The notes beneath the pieces were generated by a model. That model was not told where the DNA came from, did no database searches, and saw nothing but the letters and a program-made list of their open reading frames with translations. Positions 22,222 through 34,800 of a stretch of 64,000 bases of DNA are shown one piece after another (the stretch's first letter is position 1; each line of letters starts with the position of its first letter). The translations under genes and the position numbers were made by a program. The stretch is from Schistosoma haematobium (lineage: Eukaryota > Platyhelminthes > Trematoda > Strigeidida > Schistosomatidae): positions 33,252,616 to 33,316,615 of the forward strand of contig NC_067196.1 in NCBI RefSeq assembly GCF_000699445.3, written 5' to 3'.

Positions 22222-23594
22222 TCTACTGAAAGAAGAATCTACTTTGGGACATAACTGGAGAAGGATCAAAGAAACACTAATTTCAACGTGTCAAGAGATT
22301 CTGGGCCGCAAAAAGCATCATCATAAGGAGTGGATCTCCATCGAAACCTTGGACAATATTGAAGAAAAGAAGAACAAGAAGATAGCAATCATCAACACCC
22401 GGACACAAGCAGAGAATGCGAAAGTACAAGCTGAGTACACAGAAGCAAACAAGCAAGTGAAGAGGAGTATTAAAGAGGACAAGCAGAAATACGTGGATGA
22501 GCTGGCAACGACGGCAAAAAACCGAAAGAGGTGGTAATATGAAACAGCTATATAATACAACGAAGAAACCAGCAGGGAGATATAGTCAACCAGAGACCGG
22601 TAAAGGACAAAGAAGGCATGACAATCACGGAGATTCAGGAACAGAGGAACAGGTGGGTAGAATACTTCTAAGAACTGTTGAATAGACCAGCCCCATTAAA
22701 TCCACCGGACATCGAGGCATCACACACAGACCTCCCTACAGATGTCACCGCATCAAAGACCGAAGAAATCAGGATAGCCATCAGGTAAATCAAGTGTGGG
22801 AAAGCAGCAGGGCCTGACAATATACCAGCTGAAGCACTGAGGTCAGACACTGAAGTAACTTCAAACATGCTTCATCTTCTATTCAAGAAGATTTGGGAGG
22901 AGGAACAAGTATCAACGGACTGTAAAGAAGGACAACTCATCAAGATACCAAAGGATGGAGATCTTAGCATGTGTGAGGACTTCAGAGGTATCACACTACA
23001 GTCAGCAGCAGGAAAAGTTTTCAACATAGTGTTGCTGAACTGGATGTAAGACGCAGTAGATGCCCAACTGCGAGGTCAACAGACCTGATCTCGTAAGGGT
23101 CGGTCGTTCACAGACCAAATAGCGACACTACGGATCGTCGTTGAATGATCAATGGAATGAAATTCGTCACTGTAAATCAACTTCCTTGACTATGAGAAAG
23201 CATTTGACATTGTTACTAGGTGAAACTCATAAATCATTTTCGACACTATGGAGTACCTGAGAAAATCGTCAAAATCGTACGGAATTGTCACGACGGAATG
23301 AACTGCAAAGTGATGCATGGAGGACAGCCGACAGATGCACTCCAAGTGGATAGGACATACATTCAGGAAATAATCAAAGTGTATCTCGAGGCAAGCATTA
23401 AATTGGCATTTTGAAGGGAAACAGAAAAGAGGAAGGCCGAATAACACACTGCATCATAATCGGAAGCAGACATCAAGAGAATGAATAGCAACTGGAAACA
23501 ACTGTGAAGGATTACCCAGCACAGAGTTGGATTGTCGATGCTGGTGAGTGACCTATGCTCCTTTAAGATGGGTAGCAGGATTAAATAAGTAAGC
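22222..23594 (+). mobile_element. RTE 3' segment, decayed, with internal deletion
   Basis: Aligns with the intact RTE from the region before the coiled linker (KETLISTCQEILG) through RT blocks to about 23345. It then jumps directly to the C-terminal WIGHT region, skipping about 700 bases that include the FADD box. It ends with a short AAATAAGTAAGC tail. Stops and frameshifts occur throughout, so it cannot encode a working protein. No target duplication was recognised. Confidence 0.88.
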
Positions 23595-24995
23595 TTCAGG
23601 GATCCTGTAGTGAAGTGGGAACTTCTTAAATTTAGTTAAGTGAATCATAAAAATTAATTAAATTTGAACTGGGATCATATAAAAAAACTTTAGAAACCAA
23701 AATACACGATCAGCATTTTCGTCCCTGTTTGGCACCCTGACGGCATCGAAGACGTCAAAACCGAAAGTTTTCACTCATGCACCATGAGTCCTCAAACGAA
23801 TAAATTACTCTGTAACAAATGTACTTTATGATCTGTATGAAAAAATCGCCAAAAATTAATCGGGTAGGATCAATATAGGTAACTGAAAGAGAAAATAACC
23901 ACGAAAATACATTATAATCAGCACTTATTTGTTTTAATTAATAGATGTTGATGGTTTATCCTCACTGATAGCTACAGGTTCTTAAATTGTGATTTTAATT
24001 CTACATGAGTTATTTAAGTTATTGCTATTTATTTACAAAGATATTCAGTCGTAATAAATTATGATAGTGGATAACATTTGATAGTATTCATTGGTGAATT
24101 TAAGGTTGAATTTTTAATGTGTGTGTGTGTGACAAAAGACGAGGATGGAAAATTTGTCCTCTATTATACTACATTTTTTTTATCTAATACAAAGTTATCA
24201 GATTTCTAAATACCAATCTGTCCTATTTGATTTTATATGGCGATGCTGTATGAATAGTTTTATTCTAATGAGTGTTAAAAAATTCACATGAGTGTGGTAC
24301 ATAATTCTCCTGTTAAATTTGGCTAGATGACATTAAGATTTACGTACTCTTACGTATACTTGAACAATAATTACAAAAGTTTGATCAGTTCAGATTGTTT
24401 GAAAATAACATTGCTGAATCAATATTATTTAAGTATTATGTATGGAAACTTAATAACTGCAGATAAAGAATGTGTTTGCACTTAGATATTGTTTGTTAGT
24501 TAATACGTATTATCTTCATTTTCTATGTTTTATTAATGATAGTTACATGTAGATTCTCATTAATAATAATAGGAGTTCAGACAGAAATAGGACATGACAT
24601 ATTCTGTGAAAATGAATAGAAACTAACAAAACATCGTAATTTACAGCTTTTCCTCGGTTCCGAGCAGTTTTAAAGTTATATTCGGTAGTACAGTCACACC
24701 AAGATTCATCATCAAAACAAATAGCAACTACCTTCTTATCAATTACACTGAACGTCAGTTACATTGAATAATCCTTAATTGCGTCGTTAAAATCCCAAGT
24801 CCTTTTAATTATGAAATATATTGACCGCCCACGATTCTTGATTGACCAATAAAAACAACAACAACTGCATTGATTTTTAAAATAACCAATAAGATGTTGA
24901 CAATTTCCCCAATTCTTTCATCCATTCACACAAAGCTCATAAAACCTTGATGATATTATTTCTGAAATAAAATGGAAAAGGTCTTTGATTTACAG
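23595..24995. other. Upstream region of innexin gene
   Basis: AT-rich with no recognised exon. It includes a short GT run near 24118-24131 and any innexin promoter or 5' noncoding exon, which I cannot locate by eye. Confidence 0.4.
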
Positions 24996-25313
24996 TCGAC
25001 ATGATCGGCACAGAGTTCTTGGATTATTTATCAAAGTTCCAAGTCGCTACCTATGTCGGAGTTGAAGATTTTGCGGATAAATTTAATTTTCTCATAACAG
25101 TTATGGTTCTTATGCTTTGTACAACAATTGTCACTATCAAACAGTATATGATGAAACCGATTTCATGCTACATGGCAACAGATTTGGGTGGAAAAAACTT
25201 ATTAGATTATGTTGAGAACTACTGCTGGGTTCAGGGCACTGTCCCTATAGCATATTCTGGTCGAGTACCAGAGACAGATGAAGGTTGGGCGGAATTAGAG
25301 AAGCATAAACTAC
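24996..25313 (+). CDS. Innexin exon with start codon (ATG at 25001)
   Basis: The acceptor TTGATTTACAG is followed by five noncoding bases and the ATG at 25001. It encodes the N-terminal amphipathic helix (FLDYLSKFQ), TM1, and most of extracellular loop 1 including Cys56 and Cys75 (NYCWVQGT). The donor GTGAGT is at 25314 and splits a Leu codon. At least one upstream noncoding exon, or a trans-spliced leader, must supply the 5' end. Confidence 0.93.
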
Positions 25314-28300
25314 GTGAGTATTTAATTTCCACGTTTTAAGTATAAATTTCATGTCTTGTTGTAGGTTTATTTACGATCTCTAAGAGATAATTGAATCCAT
25401 CATGTAGTATATTCAGATTGTCTGAAAAGTCAACTTAATCAAGAAAATTAATTATTTGAATGATCAGTAGATAATACGATTTCTGTGAGAAAGATAATGA
25501 TATATGTGCTTGTTTTACAGCTAACAACAAAGAATTATTGTCATAATTTTTTTAATCTACTATATCTTGAGTATTCACTCACCATTGAGAAGATGTACAT
25601 AGGGAAAATGTAATTAATTTTTTTCTATTATCAGTTTATGAGCTTATCTGTTTAGACACGTTCAGTAATTGCATTGATTAATCTATTGGAACACAGTAGC
25701 AACTTAAGATTGTAAATAAATCCACTCGTTGCTAGTAAGTGTAATTGTAATTGTAGTTGTAATTAACTAAAAACCAGTCACTAATCATTCAATTTTTCAA
25801 TACTTGAGTCACTTTCATTATTGGTTATATTACAACCTATCTGTGGTGGTGGCAGTTATAGCTTGTAAGAAACATGAATAATTAAAATTTTAGATCTCTG
25901 AGTAAATCATATTGCGGATAGAATAACAGCTACATAAGTTAAATACCAACAACTGTCCCAATTACCGTTTTCCACTTGCAAAGGAGTTTCGTAGGTTTTA
26001 AGTCATATATACCTGATAATTATTTGCAATATGTCAAATCAACCATAAAACTGGATATATTCTATCTAATAAAAAACAAATTGATTCTAGTTTTGTAGTA
26101 GTTATGATTTATGGTTACTGTGTTTCTTGATGAGGCTTCAATTAGTAAATTATGACTAATATCAACTACGAAAGCGTTGGAGATTAGTTGGAATTCGACA
26201 TCTGCTTCGTCTCAATTCTGGGTTCATCGGCAATGAACATGCGTAACCATACACATCGACCTCTGAATCGGTGCCCGAAATTCCACTTAATTCAAGCTAC
26301 AATATGTTCATCATTCCTTATCGTTGATAAGTCTCTGTTTCACACTACTGGCATGTTTGAAAAATCAATTTTATTTAGTTAGAAGTATCATCCTGAACAG
26401 AGGTAAAGTTACCTGAAATATTTCACTCTTCGAATAATGCATTTCAAAAAATGGTAGAAAACTTCCAAATATTTAACAGTTGATCAGCAAGAATTGGATT
26501 TCCGTATTTAAATAGTTTTGTGTCTGATTCTTGTTTACTTAAGGAATCGTTCTGAAATTCAAGGCCATTTCGTTTCTGACTTATTATTTTCTTGATTTGT
26601 TAATAACTTAAAATTATTTTATCTAATCGACCACAGTAATCACTATGATCACATACCTAGCATTAATAAAATGCAGTTCTGGAAAGCTTATGTTACTACT
26701 AAAGATCTAATTATTTATTAAATTATTCATTGATTTTATCTCTATCTTTCAACTGATTTTAAACATATATATATATCAGTATAGGGTTGTGGAGACTATC
26801 GAGTTTTAATTGAGATCATGAGCCGACCAATGTTAGACCTAGGTTCGAGTCCCGCGTGCAGGATCATGGATGCACACTGCCGAGAAGTCCTATACTAGAA
26901 AGAATCGACCGTCTACCACTTCCAGGTTTTCGGTGGTGGTCTAGGATTGATTGGTTCATGGTCTCATATATATAAATTAACAGTCAACTGCTTTTATGCA
27001 CTATTGAGTTGTCTCTGTGTTTCTAACCGGCAAAGTGTTTAGTTCTCTTTGGCAAGTTGAGTCGTTAAACATCTTTAGTTAGATGGTTTGGCCTGTTTAA
27101 TTTTGCTTTTTTGACATGATAAACAATTAATTTCTGTCAAGTTGAATTGATAGGTTGTTTTGAAGAAGTCAGTACTTCATTAGTGTTTCATTAGTGAGAT
27201 TCATACTGGTAGTTTGTTATAGTTGTCAAATTATATAATTTTAACCTAAATCAACAAGAACTCGTCCAAATCAATATATGGTCATAAAACTATAGGACCG
27301 ACTAGATTGTACAGATGAAAATGAACATTATTTTATTTCATAACAAACAAATTTTTTTCTATCTCGAAACTACCTAAATTTCTACTTTATTTTATGTAGT
27401 GTATTATCAGTGGGTGCCATTTGTTCTTGGCCTACAGTGTATTTTATTCTATTTACCTCGATTAATTTGGCAAATGATATGCTATAACAGAGTTGGGACA
27501 GATGTACATCATTTAGTCTTATGTGCTAATCAAGCAGTACATGCTAATGATGAACAAAGAACTAAAATGGTACAACACTTAGCAAAAACATTAGAACAAT
27601 TATTATTTCAGGTAAGTCTAAGGATGTCTGTATAATGATTTTACCTAAGGATACTTTATTGTTATCAGAATTTTTGTTCAAGTGTCTTAAATAACTTCTT
27701 TTTTACTTAATTCAGTAATCACACTCATATTTATGTACTCACATTTATGAGTTCTAGTAATCCTACTTCACTTGTTATGTTGTAATAGGCAGAGACAAAT
27801 TTAGATGAAGTCCTGGTGATTGAAAGTGGAGAGATTCAGTTGTTAAGCAAATGATAACGATCCCTTATAGACTATATAAAATTTATTTAACCTGACAATC
27901 GTTTCTTGATAACTACGGATCTACTTTCTATGAACTCGTATTTTAGTATAACAGTTTACGTGTTCATTTTGTTATTTCTTTAGTTGACATTGAGACAAGT
28001 CAATTCTGCTTTTTTTTCTCTATTTCGAATAAAGTAATGAGAATTTGATAGATCTTAATTTGGTGAGAAAATGTGCTCGTTTCTTTGTTATTTGCTTTGA
28101 AAATAACTAAGTTGAGACTATTCAAATAAATTGTATTTAATACTTCAGAAATTGGTATATAAATTTCTTATGAAGCATCCAGTGTAACTAAATTGGTTAT
28201 GATGAAGAGTTGTCTAGTTGTCCAGATTTTGGAAAGTTCACTACAACCAAAAATGCACTATTTGCGTGTTGAGCACCTGCATTCTACCTAACCTAAGTAG

Positions 28301-28811
28301 AATATATATGCATTCCAGATAATTATATTATATACTTTTAACGACTCTATATAATTGTTTTATATTACAGTATTATAATTTCACAGTGAGTATTTCTAGC
28401 TATTAAGCAAATACCTAATATTTTGCTCTGCATACTCTTCAAACTAATGACTCATGATTCTCTTAGATCTTCATAGAATTATCCAACTATCGTTTGGAAT
28501 TCACTCAATAACGGTGTTTTTCTCCTTAAAACCTACTGATATCCCTACATCTATCAACCGCTGAAAAATTGTTGTTAAAACTGAAGCCAATCGTTTAATG
28601 AACCATACTGATTTATCCAATGGAACAAGCTTAGAAATGTTTTACCAAAGAAGCACTGATATTTCTAAGAGAATAGGTCATCTTTTGCATTAAAGCTTAA
28701 AGTGATGATGATCTCGAATTCCAGTGATCATCTTTATGGAATTATGTTACAAATTTATCTATCAATCAGTCTTCATAATCGCACCTCTGTTATTATATTG
28801 AATTGTGAGGA

Positions 28812-28847
<36 letters not shown>

Positions 28848-31800
28848 CTTAATTTTCAACATTTGCAATGAAGTTTTACATACATGTACGTGAACCGAAA
28901 TTGTCCTGACTAACACTAATAAGTGTAACTATATGTTATAATGAAGTGATATCCTAGCTAGTGAGTTACTTGTCCCAATTAGTTACATAAATGGAATTTG
29001 TCTGCAGTCAAATGTAATGCCGTAATTCAATAATCACGAACAGGTTCACGTACTTTATTTTAAACCATACTTATCGTATGAACGATGCTACTCGACTGTC
29101 CAAACTGAGTCTAAAGAAGTGAATAATTTTGAATGTTAGGAAGCAAACAACAAGAATCTCTGAACTAAGATTTCATGACGATTTGTATTAATCTACACTT
29201 TTGAAGAATTAGGCTTCAACCCATGGTACTCGGTGATGGTATCAGTAAACTTACCACTGAGCTGTTCTAACCTCGACTGACCCTCCTTTATGTTATGTCT
29301 AATCGACATTACTTACTGAATCCGTCAATAAGAATTCCTGAATATGATTTTTTTGATCATGCGTCTGCTATTCAGAATATAACCTAGCGAGTCTAACCTC
29401 GAGTACGTTATGGACAACACAGTTAGCCGTGAGCTAACATGAGCTACACTCTTATAGGTTGCCTATGAGAAAGCCTTTTTCTGTCCTCAGCCTTAAGTTC
29501 GAATAGAAATCAGGAGCCAACCTTTTGTTATCCCTGTATTTCAACCACCCAGTCCGGCCGGCCAGAACTGCATCTATATCAACCACTCATCGGCCCATAT
29601 GTAGCAATTATGAGGTCAGAAGGCACACTAAATACGAAATCATAATTTCAACACAATCATCCCACTATTCGTAGCGAGTTGAGAGAACAGTATATAATTA
29701 GTTAGCAATAGTAAAACCCATAACAATAGTTAATAGATCCGCTGGGATTTTATAATAAGGATAATATAAAATAAAATAATGCAGTTATTTAATATTTATA
29801 CAATAAAAATAATGATAATAATCCGAAAAATAGATTCAAAACTTCTAACTTTCCCAATACTCGTTATGGCATACAGGACTGACGTTTGGACACTAATCTG
29901 CGAGATGAGAGTAACGAACAGCATAATCGAACTGAATTCTGTCGGTTAAAATACTGGAGGTTGTAAATAACTTCTAGTTGTTGGATGGAGGCTAACAGTA
30001 GGATTGAAAATGGGCATTTAGCCATACAAATCTGCTTAAAATGGTTGTAAATAAATGATAGTGTCGAGACAACCCCCACAGGATGCATATATTCCAAAAG
30101 AGACTGATAAGTTGCAATCCTAAACATCATTATTAAGATCCAAACAACCAATACAAATGAATCAAATTATACATGTTTACTGATTAGCTTGAAAATATAC
30201 TCAGTTTTTTATAAGCGAGAATGATTTAAAGTGACTTATTTTAAAACAATTTTCAGCTTTATAGAATGATCACATCAGAGTAAGTTTTTTTTGAAGATCC
30301 CAAGTTGGAATGCAGACCTACATTCTTTTATCACGCAGTTGCCTCCTGGATCATTTTACAACCAAAGTTCATCCTAAGCTTTTGACCAATAGCTTCTTAT
30401 TCGTTTCCATCTATTTGAAATGAAGACACACATTTTTCAATATTATAACTGCTAAAAAGAGCCTAGAAACATCCTAACGAGGAAGACCGAGGGAAAAGAA
30501 GTTTGCTTCTTGGATTCCATTGATAGTTTTTCGTAAAACTACACAGTACAGATATCTCAAATATTAACATCGTTTATTATCGAGCGTATAGTTAAACCTC
30601 TTACTGGTTTTTTATCATTTCATGTGATTTCGTTAATTCAAGTAAACTTACTATAGTAAATCAGGGTCACACTACTCACATTGTACGTGTAGATTTATCA
30701 ATTAGTTGAGCATACATCTCATGAATCGTTTACCCATCTGAGGTTCATTAGCCAATGAATGATAGGTGAGGTCATGCATAACAGTGGCTTAGATAACATT
30801 TATAATGTTAAGATGGGGTCATATCTACTTATTACATTCGGCAATAAAACATTATTATTTGACTGAAATTTGGAAAACACTAGTCACTTTAATTCCATAA
30901 TTGTACGATATAATCTAAAGGTCCAAGTTTCTTTTACATGAAGAATAGATTTTTTAATTTGTTGAGGTACCTAAGAACAAGGTTAACAAGATGACCACTG
31001 CTCGTTGATTCCCTATGGTCCCCAAACTAATAAAGTCTGTGTGTGATCAAATACATTTTAATTATCCTTGACATTGTTTATACACATATAAACAATAAAA
31101 GCTCTGAAAGTCAAGGGGTGAGTTCTAAAAGCATTACTTCTGACAGTTATCAGTCACCTTCAGGAGTTTATAGTCTCATTTTCAGGATGATAATAATCTC
31201 TAACAAATTTCGGCTTTGTTTTATGTTGAGATACTTCCTTCACTTCACTCAATCCGCTCCCTCTCTTCACGTTTTCATTCTGTGCAAAATCCACTTCCTA
31301 CAGTTTCTTTGTAATTCTTAGATTTATTGCTATGAAAAACATTTCATTAAACCCCTCTATTATTTTTTTAATCAGTGTAACAAAATCATTTTATCTCACT
31401 CTACCCACATTATATTTCATTGCTCTCAATTCATACATGCTTCAAATAAACTTGATAATTGAACGTGTAATAGTTTACGAAAGGTGGAATCTTCGTGCTT
31501 CAAAAGTATAAAACTTGTCTATTGTTTTTCAGCTATAGTACGATTTAAAAGCTTTGGCTGATGTATTGTTCAATTCTTTTATTAGTCTGTATACTTATCA
31601 GGTGAAATTTTTTGAGCATAAGTAGCTACAGTTATCCTGGTCACTAGAAATCAATTTACAAATACAACAATATACAACTTTAATCATAGTGGATAAGTTC
31701 AATTTGTTAAACTATACAAAAGGATACAAAAAAGGCAATCAGTCAAGTGAGAAGATTGTTATTATAACTCATTAATTGAATACATATTTGTATTTTAGGT

Positions 31801-34800
31801 AGGATACTATTCAGATGCCTAAATTGAACTTGTCTGCTCCATAAAACAGAGTTGCTAGATGATGTTTTAAATTAATAATTGGATATATTTATTCACTAAT
31901 TTATTTATATATTTAATATTCCAATGAAACCGGGTTAAGTTGAAAGAGTAAATTCGACTAAAAACATGTAAGCCATTAAAAAAAAGAATAATATAAGTAT
32001 AAAATGACGATAGTTATAATAATGATAATATTAATGGTGAAAATAATGATTTCAGTTGTTTCTTTTTGGTGGAGTTTTGTTCTCTGATCAAACCATTCAG
32101 CTCAGGGAAGAAAAACTCCAGCAAAATCATCCACCGGATCTACAAATCTTCTACACCATCTCAAAATTATCTTATTTTTTCATACACATAGTTCCCTTTA
32201 TTATCTTAAATAGAGCAAGAACAAAGATTGGTGCAGAATAATATGAATTCTCTCGATATTCTGCAGCGTATTGTCACCAGGCGATTCAGTGACTTGAATG
32301 ACTGTGCAGGGAGACGCATTTTGAGAAGTTTCATACACATCCTATTTTTTTACACCATTAAATTTAGCCTTGGCAATATATGTATATGTATCATAGATAT
32401 TACTGGTTATTCTTATTACAATGAACAAAGTTATTCTTAACGTTGAAAATTTATTTAGTACACCAGAGTGTTTGACTGACAAATTTATTAGATTTTTACT
32501 ACTTTTCTTAACAATGAACTGTCGGCTATTTATTCATTGCCTTGTTATACTATATTGAAAGAATGAAATGAAGACCTACTAGTTGTTTTGTGGCCTTTAC
32601 ATTTTATCATTCATCACGAATTCCATTGAGTGAATATTCTATGTACAAATCAAAATAGCTTTAGTTCTATAATAGCAATTCGGTTACTTGACAAATGGTT
32701 TTACTTAATTCTGAAATCAATTCGTTTTTTCTATATTTGAAATGAATTCATTAACTGATATCGTTAGGTTTTTTACATTTGTCATTTCCAATAATTTTAT
32801 CTATTCAATTTGTTCTCCTCATTTCTGAACATGAATATACATTATAAGTAAAGATGGATAGTAGCTAGCAATGGAATCCAGGACGCGCGTTTCGTTCTGT
32901 TTTCAGGACTCATCAGCTGGATGTAGCTGCATCTCAGAATATACATTTACTGATTTAGATTATTAAGCTTGAAAAATCTTTCGATTACATCTTTAACTTC
33001 TATTTAATTAACTTAACTAACAGTAAATAGTTTTTATTCTTGTAAGACTGTTTATCAAAATCTTCTTTAGAGTTCATATTAATCTTTACTATTAATCAAA
33101 TCTGAAATGTTTATGAAGTAAATCATTAAGGAATGATTACATAATTATAATATAATTTCATATTTTTTGGATGCTTACGTAATACTTCCATTAAATTCTA
33201 ATCTAATTCATTAATTTACATAGTTATTATTTATAATAGAATATTCAATAAGAGTATTCAACAAGAGTTATTTCTCATGAAACTGATTGAAACTTTTCAT
33301 ATTAATGTTCATACAGTTTATCTATATACATAAGTAATGAATTCGGTACATGACTGAAGGAGAGGTTAAAGGTCAACTAATAATTTAAGTGTAATTAGAA
33401 AATAATTACGTTGTAGTTAATTATGTTTAATTAATCTCTATAAGCTAACAATACAGTTGTAATACTTTGTAATAGATGGATTAAGTGATTCATTTTACTG
33501 GATTTAAGCATTGATCATTAAACGTAATCAAATCATACTAAATATTGTGATAAACTGTGATCATATTGAGCTTTTTAGTTCAGGTAGATCAAATGATTAA
33601 ATATTGTAATATGGATGTAAATGTACTGATAAACTTATCCTATACTTTCCAGTATGTGGTTATGAAGATTGTTGAATGTCATTAAAATCATGAACCGATC
33701 TACGTTAGAGCACTACTGAAAACGTGGAAGCACCGGACAACTATTTCATCCTAATATGGGTTTCTGATTTCAATTATCATATATTTGTTTTCCTTTTATA
33801 TATACTAGGTTTTTACACTTTTCTTAAAATATCAGAGACATCTTTTTGTGAGAGTCATTTATGATGAAATATGTCTCCTTTATTTATTATTTAACATTTA
33901 CTATTATATATTGTACTATGTTATTAACATAATATACCTAACTAGTCTTAAGGATAAATCACTTTCATTGTTAAATAAACAACATTATCCCCCTTTTATC
34001 CATTTATATAATAACTGAGTTGTTAGTTAGTCGTATACATCTGTCCATGCATGCACACTTTTAATTTTGCTGATTTTAACATACAGTGTTATTGTTTTGC
34101 GTGAGATCATCAACAGTGTGTAATAAACATATTTATTGATTCGTTAAATGTTATCGCACTAGTTTTAACTAATGCATGTGTATGTGATCCACCTTTTATT
34201 GTTTAATGTTTGCAAAAATTAATACGAATGCATAGTGTATTTGCTTTGATTTCATGCATGTCTATTGTCTAACCTTCTCACCCCTTCTCTCTTGGTTCTG
34301 CACAAATGCAATAACAAAACGTTGCTGGTTTACAACCATGGATTCTTGCATGCAACATTCTATGTTTGTTAATTACGATTTGTTTTTATGCGGGTGGTAC
34401 ATCATTAAATTTATTTTCACTTGGTTGGTTGGTATGGTGGCAAAACTCTCGTTTTATCTCACTGGTTGAGAATGGATTTTAGCAACAGAAAAAACGACTT
34501 GTATCAAAATCATATCATCTTCATAAACGCAGGTCAGATTTTGATTCTTGCATCAATATTGCACCAAATGTCAGCGGACAAACGTCTACTACTGCTGCTA
34601 GATACCATTCAGACAAAACTAAAAATGATAGATTTCATGATGAGATTGTACGGTTTAATGACGGTGAAAATGATGATACTGATATTGAGGACAATGAAAT
34701 TTCACGCGTAACGCGTAGATATCGCAATACAGTTAATATTCTTAAATGTGTCCGTTACACTGGAACATTCCTATCATTGATATATTTACTTGTAAAGCTC

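Larger units (their letters stand above)
27612..34482. other. Innexin intron 2 (6.9 kb)
   Basis: No exon recognised. It contains an AT microsatellite near 28813-28845, a GC-richer unidentified stretch at about 29370-29650 that may be old repeat, the repeat copy at 32066-32163, a hammerhead SINE at 32855-32945 and a SINE fragment at 33655-33775. Confidence 0.5.

Noticed and set aside
34254..34711. Overlapping open frames just before and into innexin exon A
   Set aside because: Out of frame with the innexin C-terminal half; intron sequence and a frame shadow.
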